From Pocillopora verrucosa (Eukaryota > Cnidaria > Anthozoa > Scleractinia > Pocilloporidae): DNA of 64,000 nt. The notes below the pieces were generated by a model. The model did no database searches. It was not told the DNA's origin and was given only the letters and a program-made list of their open reading frames with translations. Shown here piece by piece: positions 10,181 through 20,900 of this stretch. The stretch is taken from positions 4,495,620 to 4,559,619 of the forward strand of contig NC_089314.1 in NCBI RefSeq assembly GCF_036669915.1. Reading direction: 5' to 3'. The position numbers were made by a program, and so were the translations under genes. Each line of letters begins with the position of its first letter. The first letter of the stretch is position 1.

Positions 10181-11176
10181 ATGTTCGGTGATATACTAAT
10201 TTGTAATGTTTAAATGTATTTTTGTGACATGAAAGAGGTCACGTTGTCACCGCAGGGGTGAAATAGTCCATTTCGCAAAATAGTAACTCTCCTAAAATTA
10301 CTATTTTGCGAAATATATTTTAATACGGTTTAAGAAATGAGAGAAGGCCAAAATGTTCGGTGATATACTAATTTGTAATGTTTAGATGTATTTTCGTGAC
10401 GTGAAAGAGGTCACGTTGTCACCGCAGGGTGAAAATTGTCCATTTCGCAAAATAGTAACTCTCCTAAAATTACTATTTTGCGAAATACATTTTAATACGG
10501 TTTAAGAAATAAGAGGAGGCCAAAATGTTCGGTGATATACCTATTTGTAATGTTTAAATGTATTTTTGTGACATGAAAGAGGTCACGTTGTCACCGCAGG
10601 GGTGAAAATAGTCCATTTCGCAAAATAGTAACTCTCCTAAAATTACTATTTTGCGAAATACATTTTAATACGGTTTAAGAAATAACAGGAGGCCAAAATG
10701 TTCGGTGATATACTAATCTGTAATGTTTAAATGAATTTTTATGACATGAAAGAGGTCACGTTGTTACCGCAGGGTGAAAATTGTCCATTTCGCAAAATAG
10801 TAACTCTCCTAAAATTACTATTTTGCGAAATACATTTTAATACGGTTTAAGAAATAAGAGGAGGCCAAAATGTTCGGTGATATACTAATTTGTAATGTTT
10901 AAATGTATTTTTGTGACATGAAAGAGGTCACGTTGTCATCGCAGGGGTGAAAATGCTCCATTTCGCAAAATAGTAACTCTCCTAAAATTACTATTTTGCG
11001 AAATATATTTTAATACGGTTTAAGAAATAAGAGGAGGCCAAAATGTTCGGTTATATACTAATTTGTAATGTTTAAATGTATTTTCGCGACATGAAAGAGG
11101 TCACGTTGTCACCGCAGAGTGAAAATAGTCCATTTCGCAAAATAGTAACTCTCCTAAAATTACTATTTTGCGAAAT
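10181..11176 (-). repeat. Right-arm tandem array, about 5.8 inverted units of ~172 bp
   Basis: The same unit appears in reverse complement, with atttcgcaaaatagtaa blocks near 10269, 10441, 10615, 10787, 10959 and 11131. The arm has about three units fewer than the left, so the arms pair over roughly 1.2 kb only. One unit here lost a base in its tract (gtgaaatagtcc at 10258-10269). Confidence 0.9.
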
Positions 11177-11358
11177 GAATAAAAATCCTTCTTATTAATG
11201 AACGATTACTCCAAAATCCTTGTGAAAGTTATCTTTACCTTATTTGAAAATATATCTGCATTATTCCTTTTGTTTTATTTCATCTGACCCGATTTCGTTT
11301 CGTTTCGTTTCGTTTCGTTTCGTTTCGTTTCGTTTCGTTTCGCAAAATAGTATAAGCC

Positions 11359-11367
11359 TCGAAAGCC
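11359..11367. repeat. Target-site duplication, right copy (tcgaaagcc)
   Basis: Identical to 8250-8258. Its last base is the first base of the His codon that follows the interruption in the glycosyltransferase frame. Confidence 0.9.
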
Positions 11368-12206
11368 ATGTGCAGCGGTTTCAATTTCGAGAACTGAAAA
11401 TTAATCGCACGACAACTTCTACTTCGCAAGTTAATTACAAATCATTTCTTATAACCAGGAGATCTTGTATGCAACATTACGATCTTCTTATGATTATCTC
11501 CTCCGCTCCAAGTAATTTCGAAAGAAGGAATAACATTCGTAAGACATGGGCATTCGAAAGATCCGCAAAACCAAGATGGACGTCAGTTTTTCTGGTCGCT
11601 CAAACACGGAATGAAGCAGTTTCGAACGTGTTGCTCGACGAAGATGAAGCACTTAAGGACCTTGTGCGAGCTAGCTATTACGACCACTACTGGAATCAAA
11701 CCCGAAAGATACAAATGGGCTTCGAGTGGGCAGTAACGTATTGTAATTTTTCGTTTCTTTTGAAATTGGATGACGACGTTTTCGTGCACGTTCCAAGAGT
11801 TCTCTCCTTCTTAAGCGCACCCACCACGCCGAAGAAGATGTTTTATGCTGGCTGTCATTATGCAAACATGGGCCCTCATAGGAAAGGCAAATGGATGGTA
11901 ACTTACGAGGAATACAACAAGACAAGATATCCAGACTTTTGCCCCGGTTTTGGATACATTTTATCTCACGATGTTGTACGTGCATTTGTTGACACTTTCT
12001 CTTCTTTACCGTTCTTCAGACTGGACGATGTTTACGTTGGCATGCTGGCGAGTAAGAACGGAATAAGTGTCACAAACAATGTGGGTTTTGAACTATGGCA
12101 TCCGCCTCAATATGTATGTGTTCCAATAAAGAATACTTTAGTCAGGCATGATGTAGGGGAAGAGTGCCAACTGGAAATGTTTAACTTAACCATTTTTCCT
12201 CGGTAG
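11368..12206 (+). pseudogene. Beta-1,3-galactosyltransferase gene, catalytic part (GT31)
   Basis: After the second target copy the frame reads HVQRFQFRELK and then a complete GT31 domain: the RRNNIRKTW block, FLLKLDDDVFVHV with the DxD motif that binds UDP-sugar through manganese, YPDFCPGFGYILSHDVV, and LDDVYVG, the E/D-D-V-x-x-G signature. It ends at 12206. With the 5' fragment the protein would be 326 residues, normal for B3GALT proteins, which add galactose in beta-1,3 linkage to GlcNAc or GalNAc acceptors in the Golgi. As the sequence stands the enzyme cannot be made with its anchor: an open frame runs in from the transposon end (from 11244), giving at most an anchorless product. The catalytic half shows no decay, so the insertion is probably recent. 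Which B3GALT paralogue this is, or the acceptor, cannot be told. Confidence 0.85.
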
Positions 12207-13346
12207 TTCAAGGGCGTAGTCAGTACATACGTATATTTAGATAAATTCTTCAGTGAGTGATGTTTCTCTGTTCAATATCCGTTGTACATTTGAGTGCAGC
12301 TATTTAAAGCTATTTTTTGTTTTGAATGTGCGTTGCTCGAAGAGTCAGAATCAGGGCACTGGATACTACAACATTTACCGACAATCAGGTTGAGTGTCAG
12401 GGCAAGTTGTATATCTGTCACTATTTGCAGTAGATATCAAGAAACGATTATCACAGTTTATTATTTTATCAAACTTTGCCTATTGTTATGGTTTAAAATT
12501 TTTAAGACAATGTTGTCTGGCCTTAGGGATTTTTCCGTCTGGTTTCGCGAAATTATACTCGAGTCAAATCGGATTCAGTCGGCAAATTGTCACTGATGAC
12601 ATTTTTTCCCAACGATAACCTACTTTGGAAATCAAAGACAAACCAACAGGGGGTGGGTCAGTAAATTTCAAGAGTACGCCAACTGCTTTGACTAAACTTT
12701 TGTCATACCGTGCGCGCATGTTTCGGCCTTACTCAGCCTAACTGTATTTCACTTTTATTTTAGTCGTCGTCAAGTAAAATAATTAATACTTAGAATACAG
12801 CTTGTTGTATTATATCCGTGTAAGTTTATGATTTAGCTCATGTTTTAGCAAGCAAGCGGCGGTGAGAAGCTAGAAGCGATGAGAACGGGCGGTTGCTATG
12901 CATTATCTCAGTTTAATATGCCTTATGCGTTATGTTTCTTCAAAAATGACTTCTGTTTAAATTTACTTCGTGTATGGCTTAATAATTATTTAACCAATTG
13001 CACCTAGATCTACGTTGATCGGCAAGAAGACTATTTTGTCTTTTGCACCTTTTCACGTTTAAATGATTTAATGATTTGATAATCACTAATTGTTCCACTG
13101 CTAACATAAGAAAAGAAAAGAAAATAAAAAAATAGAATGAAGACACCGCACGATGTCGAGAGTGCGTGAAAAGGCGGGTTTACTTAGACTATTGTCAGGC
13201 CTCGCGTTTTTGTTTTTTGGTCTATTGAAGCAAGTAAACATGACTGTTGAAGGCAAAACAAAAGGTGCGAATTTTGCGGTTTCGCACCTTTTTCCGTTTC
13301 AGTGATTTTATTCACCGGTTAGCCAAAAATTCTCAAACAAAAATCT
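12207..13346. other. Gene-free stretch after the galactosyltransferase
   Basis: Probably the former 3' untranslated region followed by spacer. Short frames around 12294-12618 have no domain and overlap one another in different frames, so I treat them as chance. An A-rich run lies at 13109-13136. Confidence 0.5.
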
Positions 13347-13775
13347 TCATCGTCGCATTGGGTGAGTGAAAATAAAATAGTCTCCGACTTTTTTTCTCTT
13401 CAAAGACCGCGCAGCCCTGTCCACGTCCCAATAGCTTTTGCGGCTGACGTTAAATTTCACGGTGTTCTTTACAGGGTTAACTTCAAGGCGACTTTGGGCA
13501 ACTTCGAGTCTTAGAAGCTGAAGTTCCTGGCGAAGCTGGAAAACTTCAGGTCTTCTCTCTGCCAATTCCGCCGCCTGGCCATAAATAATCTTAACATCTT
13601 CCATTTTTTCAGCTCGTAGGTGCTCATTCTCAGCGCGCAAATGGCGAATACGCTGTTCCTATGCCTCAAGGAGTGGCAAGGAGATGGCAGACTGCTCTAC
13701 CTCAAAATGCCTCGGTCCGCGTCTGTAGAGGACGTTTGGCGCCTTCTCTATCTTAAACTCGGAAAACATTTTCAA
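13347..13775 (-). pseudogene. Coiled-coil coding remnant with an in-frame TAG
   Basis: On the minus strand a frame from about 13775 reads MFSEFKIEKAPNVLY and on to PLLEA, meets a TAG at about 13663-13661, then continues in the same frame as EQRIRHLRAENEHLRAEK and a heptad-rich Leu/Glu/Arg helix to a stop at 13347. The composition is strongly protein-like on both sides of the stop, which suggests a decayed gene or an exon of an unknown coiled-coil protein. No family is recognised. It could also come from a transposon gene. Confidence 0.4.
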
Positions 13776-14981
13776 GAAAACTTTTTTTTCGACGATCTCT
13801 TCTAATGACACGAGCGAAATGATTGTTGTCAGGTGACAATAGCGAAATGATCGTTGTCAAGTGCACGCGGTTTATTACCATATACTCCATTAGCATGACA
13901 ACAAGAAAACAATGGTGTCGACTGAGCGCGAATTTCAAAGACGCTCAGCCGCACTCAAAACATGTTAACTTTTGACGATTAAGAGACAAAGACGAGAAAA
14001 CAATACACAACTGACCACGAAAGCGTTGCATCTTTATCTTTAATCTTTAACCCTTTCGCTCCTACAAGTGACCAAGACAGAATTTCTCCTTACAATATCA
14101 AAACAATATCAAGCAGGTAGGTGATGAGAATAGAGAAGAATATCAATTATGGGATTATTAGTTGATCCAATACCAAATTCTCTGAACTAACATCATAAGA
14201 ATTGTACGGCATATAGTAAGGAGAACTCCTAATTAGATCTTGGGAGTGAGAGGGTTAACTAACCCTCTCTCTCTGTTCCAAATACTTAAAAGCTGAAAAA
14301 TCTAAAGAAAACGGTGGCTCTTTGAGATAAAAAATAACTAACCCTAGGAATTTGAAAAAGAGGGTGAATATGTGCTTTTTCAGTGTCAGGAAGGAAAAGA
14401 TCACCGTTAAAAATTCAAAACGATCACGTCGGCTGAGCTGCGCATGACAGTACAAAAGTTTGTTGAAACCCAATTAGTTTACATTCAATGGCGCAGAATA
14501 TTCGCATACACCAATGATCGCTCCTTAATTCAAATTCTTCCTCTGCAACACCTTTTCATCTTCTTTTTTAATTGCATATGAGATTAAATATTTCTCTTCT
14601 TTGGCCTGTACGACACGTTTTTTTTGCAAAGTGAGCTTAATTCGTCATAAATGTAAACAAGGAAAAAGTCATTTGTTGTTGTCTTTAAATAATTATCAAA
14701 AATACGCCCGAATCTAGAAGGTCACAACCTTGTTTACATATTTTCATCGAAACACAAGTTTCTTCCAATGAGACCGCGTGTAGCAACTCAGTTACTCAAT
14801 GAAGTAATTGCCTTGCAGAAAAAAAAACACCATTTGCAACGCCCAACTTGAAGAAAATCCTCCCCTCGACCGCTTCCCTCCTCGAGAAGCATTGTTTGGT
14901 ACCCAAGGTGTTTCCATGCACGACGTTCACAGTTGGAGACCGCTGACTCCCATGTTGCAAGTGTTCTCTTCCACATTTAAG
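13776..14981. other. NUP210 upstream region
   Basis: No gene is supported here apart from the MITE at 14047-14258. The last few hundred bases are the presumed NUP210 promoter and 5' leader; I see no TATA box at a convincing place. Confidence 0.45.
14047..14258. repeat. MITE-like repeat with TTAACCC ends
   Basis: It starts ttaaccctttcgctcc and ends in the rough complement gggagtgagagggttaa. Related copies with atgagaa, caccaaattctc and aatcttgggag blocks occur at 16211, 18029, 18646, 45950 and 59795. The terminal inverted repeats and ~210 bp length fit a non-autonomous DNA element. Confidence 0.7.
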
Positions 14982-14991
14982 ATGGCGTCTA
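14976..14991 (+). promoter_or_regulatory. TISU/YY1-like start context of NUP210 (taagATGGCGtc)
   Basis: The start codon sits in aagATGGCG, close to the TISU element SAASATGGCGGC, which couples YY1-driven transcription to initiation from very short leaders. The match is incomplete (T at the first position, T after GCG). Function is inference. Confidence 0.4.
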
Positions 14992-17900
14992 TGGGTGTAT
15001 TTCTTGTCATTTCTCTTCTTCTAGGATTTGCACTCGTAAATGGTGAACACTTGCAAAATACGCTCAACCTCCCGCCACGGGTGCTGCTTCCGTATGTCGC
15101 TAGTGGATCCGTTCATACCAATTTTTCCTTCAAAGTTCTGCATGGATGCTTCGTATGGTGAGTTAGTTTCACTTAGATAAACTTAAGAGTTCCCGCCAAT
15201 TTGACAGATTTTCACCTAATCCGAAATAAGTCATTTTGTTTTACTCGATGTTGATGTGTTGTTTCTGAGGACTTCGAGTAGACCCGAGGTTGCTTCAACT
15301 CATCCCGTGTACAACAATGGAGACGAAGAATCAGGTACGTTAAAAATTACTCGAAGAATCTAGAACCTCCTCGCACGTGCGTTTATCTTTTCGCTCACCG
15401 GCCTCAAGGAAATAATGGTCAGTTGAATGCATGGGTCTCAAGTCTGAATTATTTGAATTGTGCCGACCATAATTTTACAACGTCTATATTTTCTCTACTT
15501 TTGTGGGCAAAAAAATAAACTCTAGTCAGTTAGGGAGGGATGTATTGGAACGGGTGAGGAGGCAACGATCCGTGTGAGCGGCGAGATTGCATAAATACAT
15601 ACAGGACACAAAGCGAAATATTTCCCCAATGTATACCACTGAAAAAACAACTCTACTGAAATTTAATGAAATAAGAAGTTATAACTTTCTGTTCAAAGTC
15701 TAATAGATTTCTTCCATGCGAGAACTTATCACAAAATTTAAACCACATTAAGTAATTTTTTGTTTGTTGCTGTTATTTGCCGTGATAAATTACACTAATG
15801 GAAGAGAAAAAAGTACACCTCTATTTATAAAAATATATTTTTTTTAAGTAAACATGTTTGCAAAATACAACATTCAATAAATATGACATTAAAACTTAAT
15901 TAACTATTTAGACATGACATCTATGTAAACAATTAGAAGCTTTCGTGCCATGCAATTCTAAGAAAATTTTGTAAAGGACTTCAGAATAGTTCTTTTTCTG
16001 AGCAGTTTAGAAATTGAACCTTTACATTCATCTGCAATGTTGATTTTGGAAATGTTGATATACTTATTAGGGAGAAAATGTTCAAAGGAAGCCATTTTAA
16101 CAGCCCAAGCGAGAGTTCCAAAAATGCAAATGACAGAAATATTTGGAGAAGATGAAGGTGATTTGTATGGTCAAGTAAATTTGGCTTTTTAATTAAGTCT
16201 TCCTTGTAACTTAACCCTTTAACTTCAAGATTTGATTGTTAATTGACCCTCCTCTTGCTGTTACAAATATCCATGGAAATTATAGTTATGAGAATTTGGT
16301 ATTTGATTAAGATGATATCTTCTACCTGCTAAATTTGAGTATTCACATTAACTGTTTGCTGAATGATGTATGGATATTGTAGGGAGAAGATACATGTTAA
16401 TCATGTTTGGGAGTTGATCATGAGTCTGGAGAATTTGTTCTCAGATCCTGGTAGTAAAAGGCTTTTGACAACATCTTATATTTGTATATCAATGAATATT
16501 ATAAAATAATTCAAATGTTATGCACGCTCTGATTGTCCATAAAACCATTTTACATGAGTGTATGTAAACATGGTTTTTGTTCCTCTTTCATTAGTTATTT
16601 TATAAAAGAAATGTAAGATGGTTTCCGTGTTTACATAGCCTGATGTAAACACTTGGGAGGTTGGGAGAACACGAGATAAGCTGGAAGCCACTCCGCTCTG
16701 CGTCATGGTTTCCTACACTTATCTCGTGTTCTCCCAACCTCCCGCATGTTTACATCAGGCTATGTAAACACGGAAACCATTTTACATTTCTTCAGTGTTT
16801 GACAAGAGGACTAAGTCATTAATGCTTATTAGTTACACTCACTACATGCCTAAAAAGTGCTTCATTTTTACTGGTGGACCTCTCCAGCAGTTAAGCCTTT
16901 CAGATGCAGCCAACAAAAATGGGTATCATATGTCCAAACTGAAAGGGCAGATATAAGGATGTAAATATTACTAAATGGGTTTGGTGACTTAAACTGTGGA
17001 GCTGGCACAAATTTTTATTTCACTAAATATACTTAACTGTAAATAAAAATCACTGTCAATCATTCAGTACTTTTTTTTTTTTTATTCATCCTTGTCAGTT
17101 ACTGGTGTGGTTTTGCGAAGCGATGTTTATGTACATGACATTGCGAAGATTGAAATTGTTACTACCACTCGCAAACTTTTGCTTGGGGAAGCACCAGCAG
17201 TTTGTCATATCCAGGCCTTTGACAAGGAAGGTATGAAACGTTGACCATTATTATGATATAAAACCACTGTAGTTTTATGTTTTAAGTTGCTGCCATTTTA
17301 GTAGCCCCTTGTTATGAGTGCAAAGAAATTTTGGCATGTAGATTTTGAATTAATTTTGCCTAAGTTGCAGCCTGTCTTTCAAGGTCTTGTGTATCCCAGC
17401 AAGCTATAGTATTTTCACTTTTAGTCAAAGCTGAATAAACATTTGCTTAAACTTTTACTGATATTCCACTATTTTTTCCTTCTCGTGAATAGGCTAAGCA
17501 TATAGGCAAGAGATGCAGTTCAGAGTACAGTGAATAATGTAATTTGGCACAAAGTGTTTTGGGCTATTTTTTTTCTTTTTGGTAAAAAGTACCAATATTT
17601 CATTTCTGGTGACAGTTTTTTAATTTTTGCTTGTCAGAGGGTAACTTTGAAAAATGTTGAGCTTGGAGCTCTGTCATGGATTATTTGTGTTGCTGTGAAC
17701 TTCACAGTGATAATTATTTTAAAATGTTTTATTCCAGGAAATATGTTTTCCACTCTGGGTGGTCTTGAATTTGAATGGGAACTGAAGACAGTTGAGGGGG
17801 TTGGTTCAGTTAATGCAAAATCTGTGTTAAGGTAAGACTGGATTTATTCCATTTTTTATTTTGTAATTTTAGATTATTTTGACATGATTATTTGTAGTTC

Positions 17901-20900
17901 TGTGCATTTAATTGAAGTTTTGCATATGGTGAAGTTCAGAATTAAAGATGAAGCCTGACTGTTTTAAGGGGGCTGTTATTTTATAACTGCATGGTGCAAA
18001 AGTGTGAAAATGTGCAACACATGTATAATTAACCCTTTAATTCCCAAGATCTGATTCTTAATTCTCTCCTCTAGCTGCTAGACCTTTCCTTGTAAATAAG
18101 TTATGAGAACTTGGTGCCAGATCAAGATGGCAGATTCTACCTGATAAGTTCAAATATTCTCATTACCTGTTCTCATTCAAGGCGTGAAATTGTACCTAAT
18201 ACAGGCGCCAATGCGCCTAAATTTTTCACTTTGGTGACCAAATCCTGAAAGTTAGTCGCCAAATTGGCGACTAGAACATTTCATCATAATCTTACCAAGA
18301 GATATAGTGAATTAAAAAGATTTGCAAAGATAAATCCGCGGCAAACTTCCTCTTTAAGTTTGTTTCCAAAACGTAGCACATGCATCTCAATCGATAACTA
18401 GACACCATCTTTGATTTAGATGAGCCTGAACGTTGTATATCATACATCCTAGTGTCCACTTTGTAGCACATTAAAGATCTCTTCCCTAACTTAATTTTGG
18501 AGGGTCTATCTAGAATGCTGACAGCATAAAGAAAGATTTTATTTGTCTTTGAAAATGGTGACCAACTTGTTTTGAATTGGCTACCACTTTGAAGAATTTA
18601 GGAGCCAAATGGCTATCAGAAAAAAAAGTTAATTTCACGCCCTGCCCTCTAGCTGCGAGACCTTTCCCTGTAAATAAGTTATGAGAACTTGGTGCCAGAT
18701 CAAGATGGCAGATTCCACCTGATAAGTTCAAATATTCTCATTACCTGTTTGCTGAATAATGTATGGATATTATAGGGAGAAGTTTCATGTTAATCACTTC
18801 TGGGAGTTAAAGAGATAATTGATTTTCAGTATTTCATTTTTCACTTACACTCTATTGTTTGCTTGCCTGGTAGATTTATGCAGTTTTCGTTTTCAAGTTA
18901 TGAAACTTCACCAGAGATATGTTCTTTAGAAGCAAAGGTAGTGTAACAAAATACTCTTTTTCTTTCGTATGCTTTACTCTTGTAAGTTATGGTTTTGAAG
19001 CAATTTGATTTGATTTTTCTTTGTCTGGTTAACATCATCAGTATGTAACCAAGGAAACTATAAATGAAATGGGTTTGGAAAACTCTCGTCAAAAGACAAG
19101 TTTTAAAGCCGAGTAGATGGATACGAAATTGTACATAATCAAAGCAGTTTAAAAAAATGTGATTTTAGACAGCTACTGGTAACTTGCATGTGAACGAAAG
19201 CCTCATTTCATGGTCACATACAGAATAATAACAACTGACTTGCTTGAAGATTATCTTGTATTTTAATGTTACTATAATATTCTCTTTCCTGTGCTTGAGG
19301 GTTAGTTCTAACCAGTTATCCTTCTGGAAGTTTACATTCTAGTTCATGATTACCTTCTTGGTTGTTACAATTTTTATGTTTTCTGTTGTGTTGCTGTCCA
19401 GGGTTCACGTGGAGGTTCCATTGTAATAGAACCCATCAACACTGGAACAGCAATTGTCAAAGCAATGCTCAAGGATACATCATTTGCTGTAAGTTGTGTA
19501 CATGCCACGTTGTTGAAGCACCTTAGACATGATGTACATATCTGTCATGATGTATATATCTGTCATGATGTATCATCTTGTTTCAAAATGAGATGGTGAA
19601 AAGTGTCTTATAGTTACTGTACTATAATTAACAGTCACAAATGATACATAGACATATTGACAGAGACAGAGTGTGCTGCTATTTTTAGTGGTGAGCTTGT
19701 GTTATTTTTTCAAAATGGCAATTGTGCTTCTTTGGATATTTTAAAACCACTTAGAACTTCATTCGAAAGCATCAAAATAAATAAGTCTAAATATGAAATC
19801 ATTATAAGCTCAGTTCTCACCAAATCTTCCTAAAGTAAATGCAAATCACTAATCACAGCGATCAATAAACACCACAAACAAAGCTGGCTTACCAGAAATT
19901 TGCATATAGGAAGAATCTTTGTTTGAAATAAAGATAAACGCACTACACTTTCCAAATCCATCAAAACGCTGAAATAAATCAGACATTGATCATCTCAAGG
20001 AAAATTTCCGTGTTCAATGCTTATTTTTGCAATATCCATGCAGTTTATCATGCATGAAGTGAAAGGAACTATTGTTTTGCACAATGATTATTGTAATTTG
20101 GGTTTGCGTGAAATCATGTGGAACAAAATGTGACAGTAACTTTGAGCGTGCACAATTTGACTACGTGTTGCGCAAAATAATATTTTTCTGCTAGTAATGC
20201 CTACAAAATGTAGCAATCAATTGCCAGATTTACCCCAGAGGCAAATGCACATCCTTGGATTTGTAATTTCAGTAATTTCTTGGCTAAAATGAAATGTCAT
20301 TTGGTGACTGTCTTATCTAGCCATTCTTTAGAAGCAATGGTTGCAGTTGTTGCTTCTCAAATTGTGCAGTTATTTTGTGCTCTTTTGTGTATAGAGAGTA
20401 AATTTTTTTTGTCTGCTAAAATTGGTCAAAATATAAAGTCTGTCTGACAGTGTTGTTTATGAGATTATTACATATATTTGATTACCTTTAAAATACTACT
20501 TTTTTTCAGAATGTTTCTCCAGCTGAAGCAAGAATTTTAGTTTTAGATAATGTGTTGTTAGTACCTGGCTACGATGTGTATATCCTGGTTAACACATCCG
20601 TCACGTATAGTGTCAACAGAATGCACAGAGGAAAGACCACAGGTTTGAGAAATTTCATCTTGTATAATTTACCACAATTTTTTTACAAAGTTGATATTCA
20701 TATTGAAAGATGAAGTATCATAAAAATTATTAAGCAAGTCTTTCTAGCATGTTTGTTTCAAGTTTACCCAACTGCAATCTACCTCAACACATCTGCCTGA
20801 CTTTTACTCAGATACCTTTTTTGACTATGAATCCTTAGAGTTATAGACCAGAATTACCTTAAGCAGCTTGTAAATAAATGTAACTGCTGTTGTTTACATT

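Larger units (their letters stand above)
8259..11358. mobile_element. 3.1 kb foldback DNA transposon (non-autonomous, 9 bp TSD, Mutator-like or FB-type)
   Basis: The element begins ggcttatactattttgcg and ends with the exact complement, cgcaaaatagtataagcc. Inside each end lie a GAAAC/GTTTC pentamer run and about 125 bp of matching unique sequence, then arms of ~172 bp tandem repeats. The left arm is 8259-9908 and the right arm 10181-11358; a 272 bp unique core separates them. The flanks carry a perfect 9 bp target duplication. Nothing coding is visible, so it must be mobilised in trans. A 9 bp duplication with long inverted ends fits Mutator-like elements or Drosophila FB-type foldbacks. The superfamily is inference; Merlin (8-9 bp) is an alternative. 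Confidence 0.9.

Noticed and set aside
8259..11358. Foldback element as an intron (introner-like) of the galactosyltransferase
   Set aside because: No GT or AG sits at the element ends or within the target copies in a way that would restore the frame; a plain insertion explains the flanks.
8259..11358. CRISPR-like array in the 172 bp repeats
   Set aside because: Units are contiguous without unique spacers, are inverted between arms, and the DNA is eukaryotic.
12294..12618. Two overlapping ~75-100 codon plus-strand frames
   Set aside because: They lie in different frames, have no domain and are probably in the old 3' UTR.
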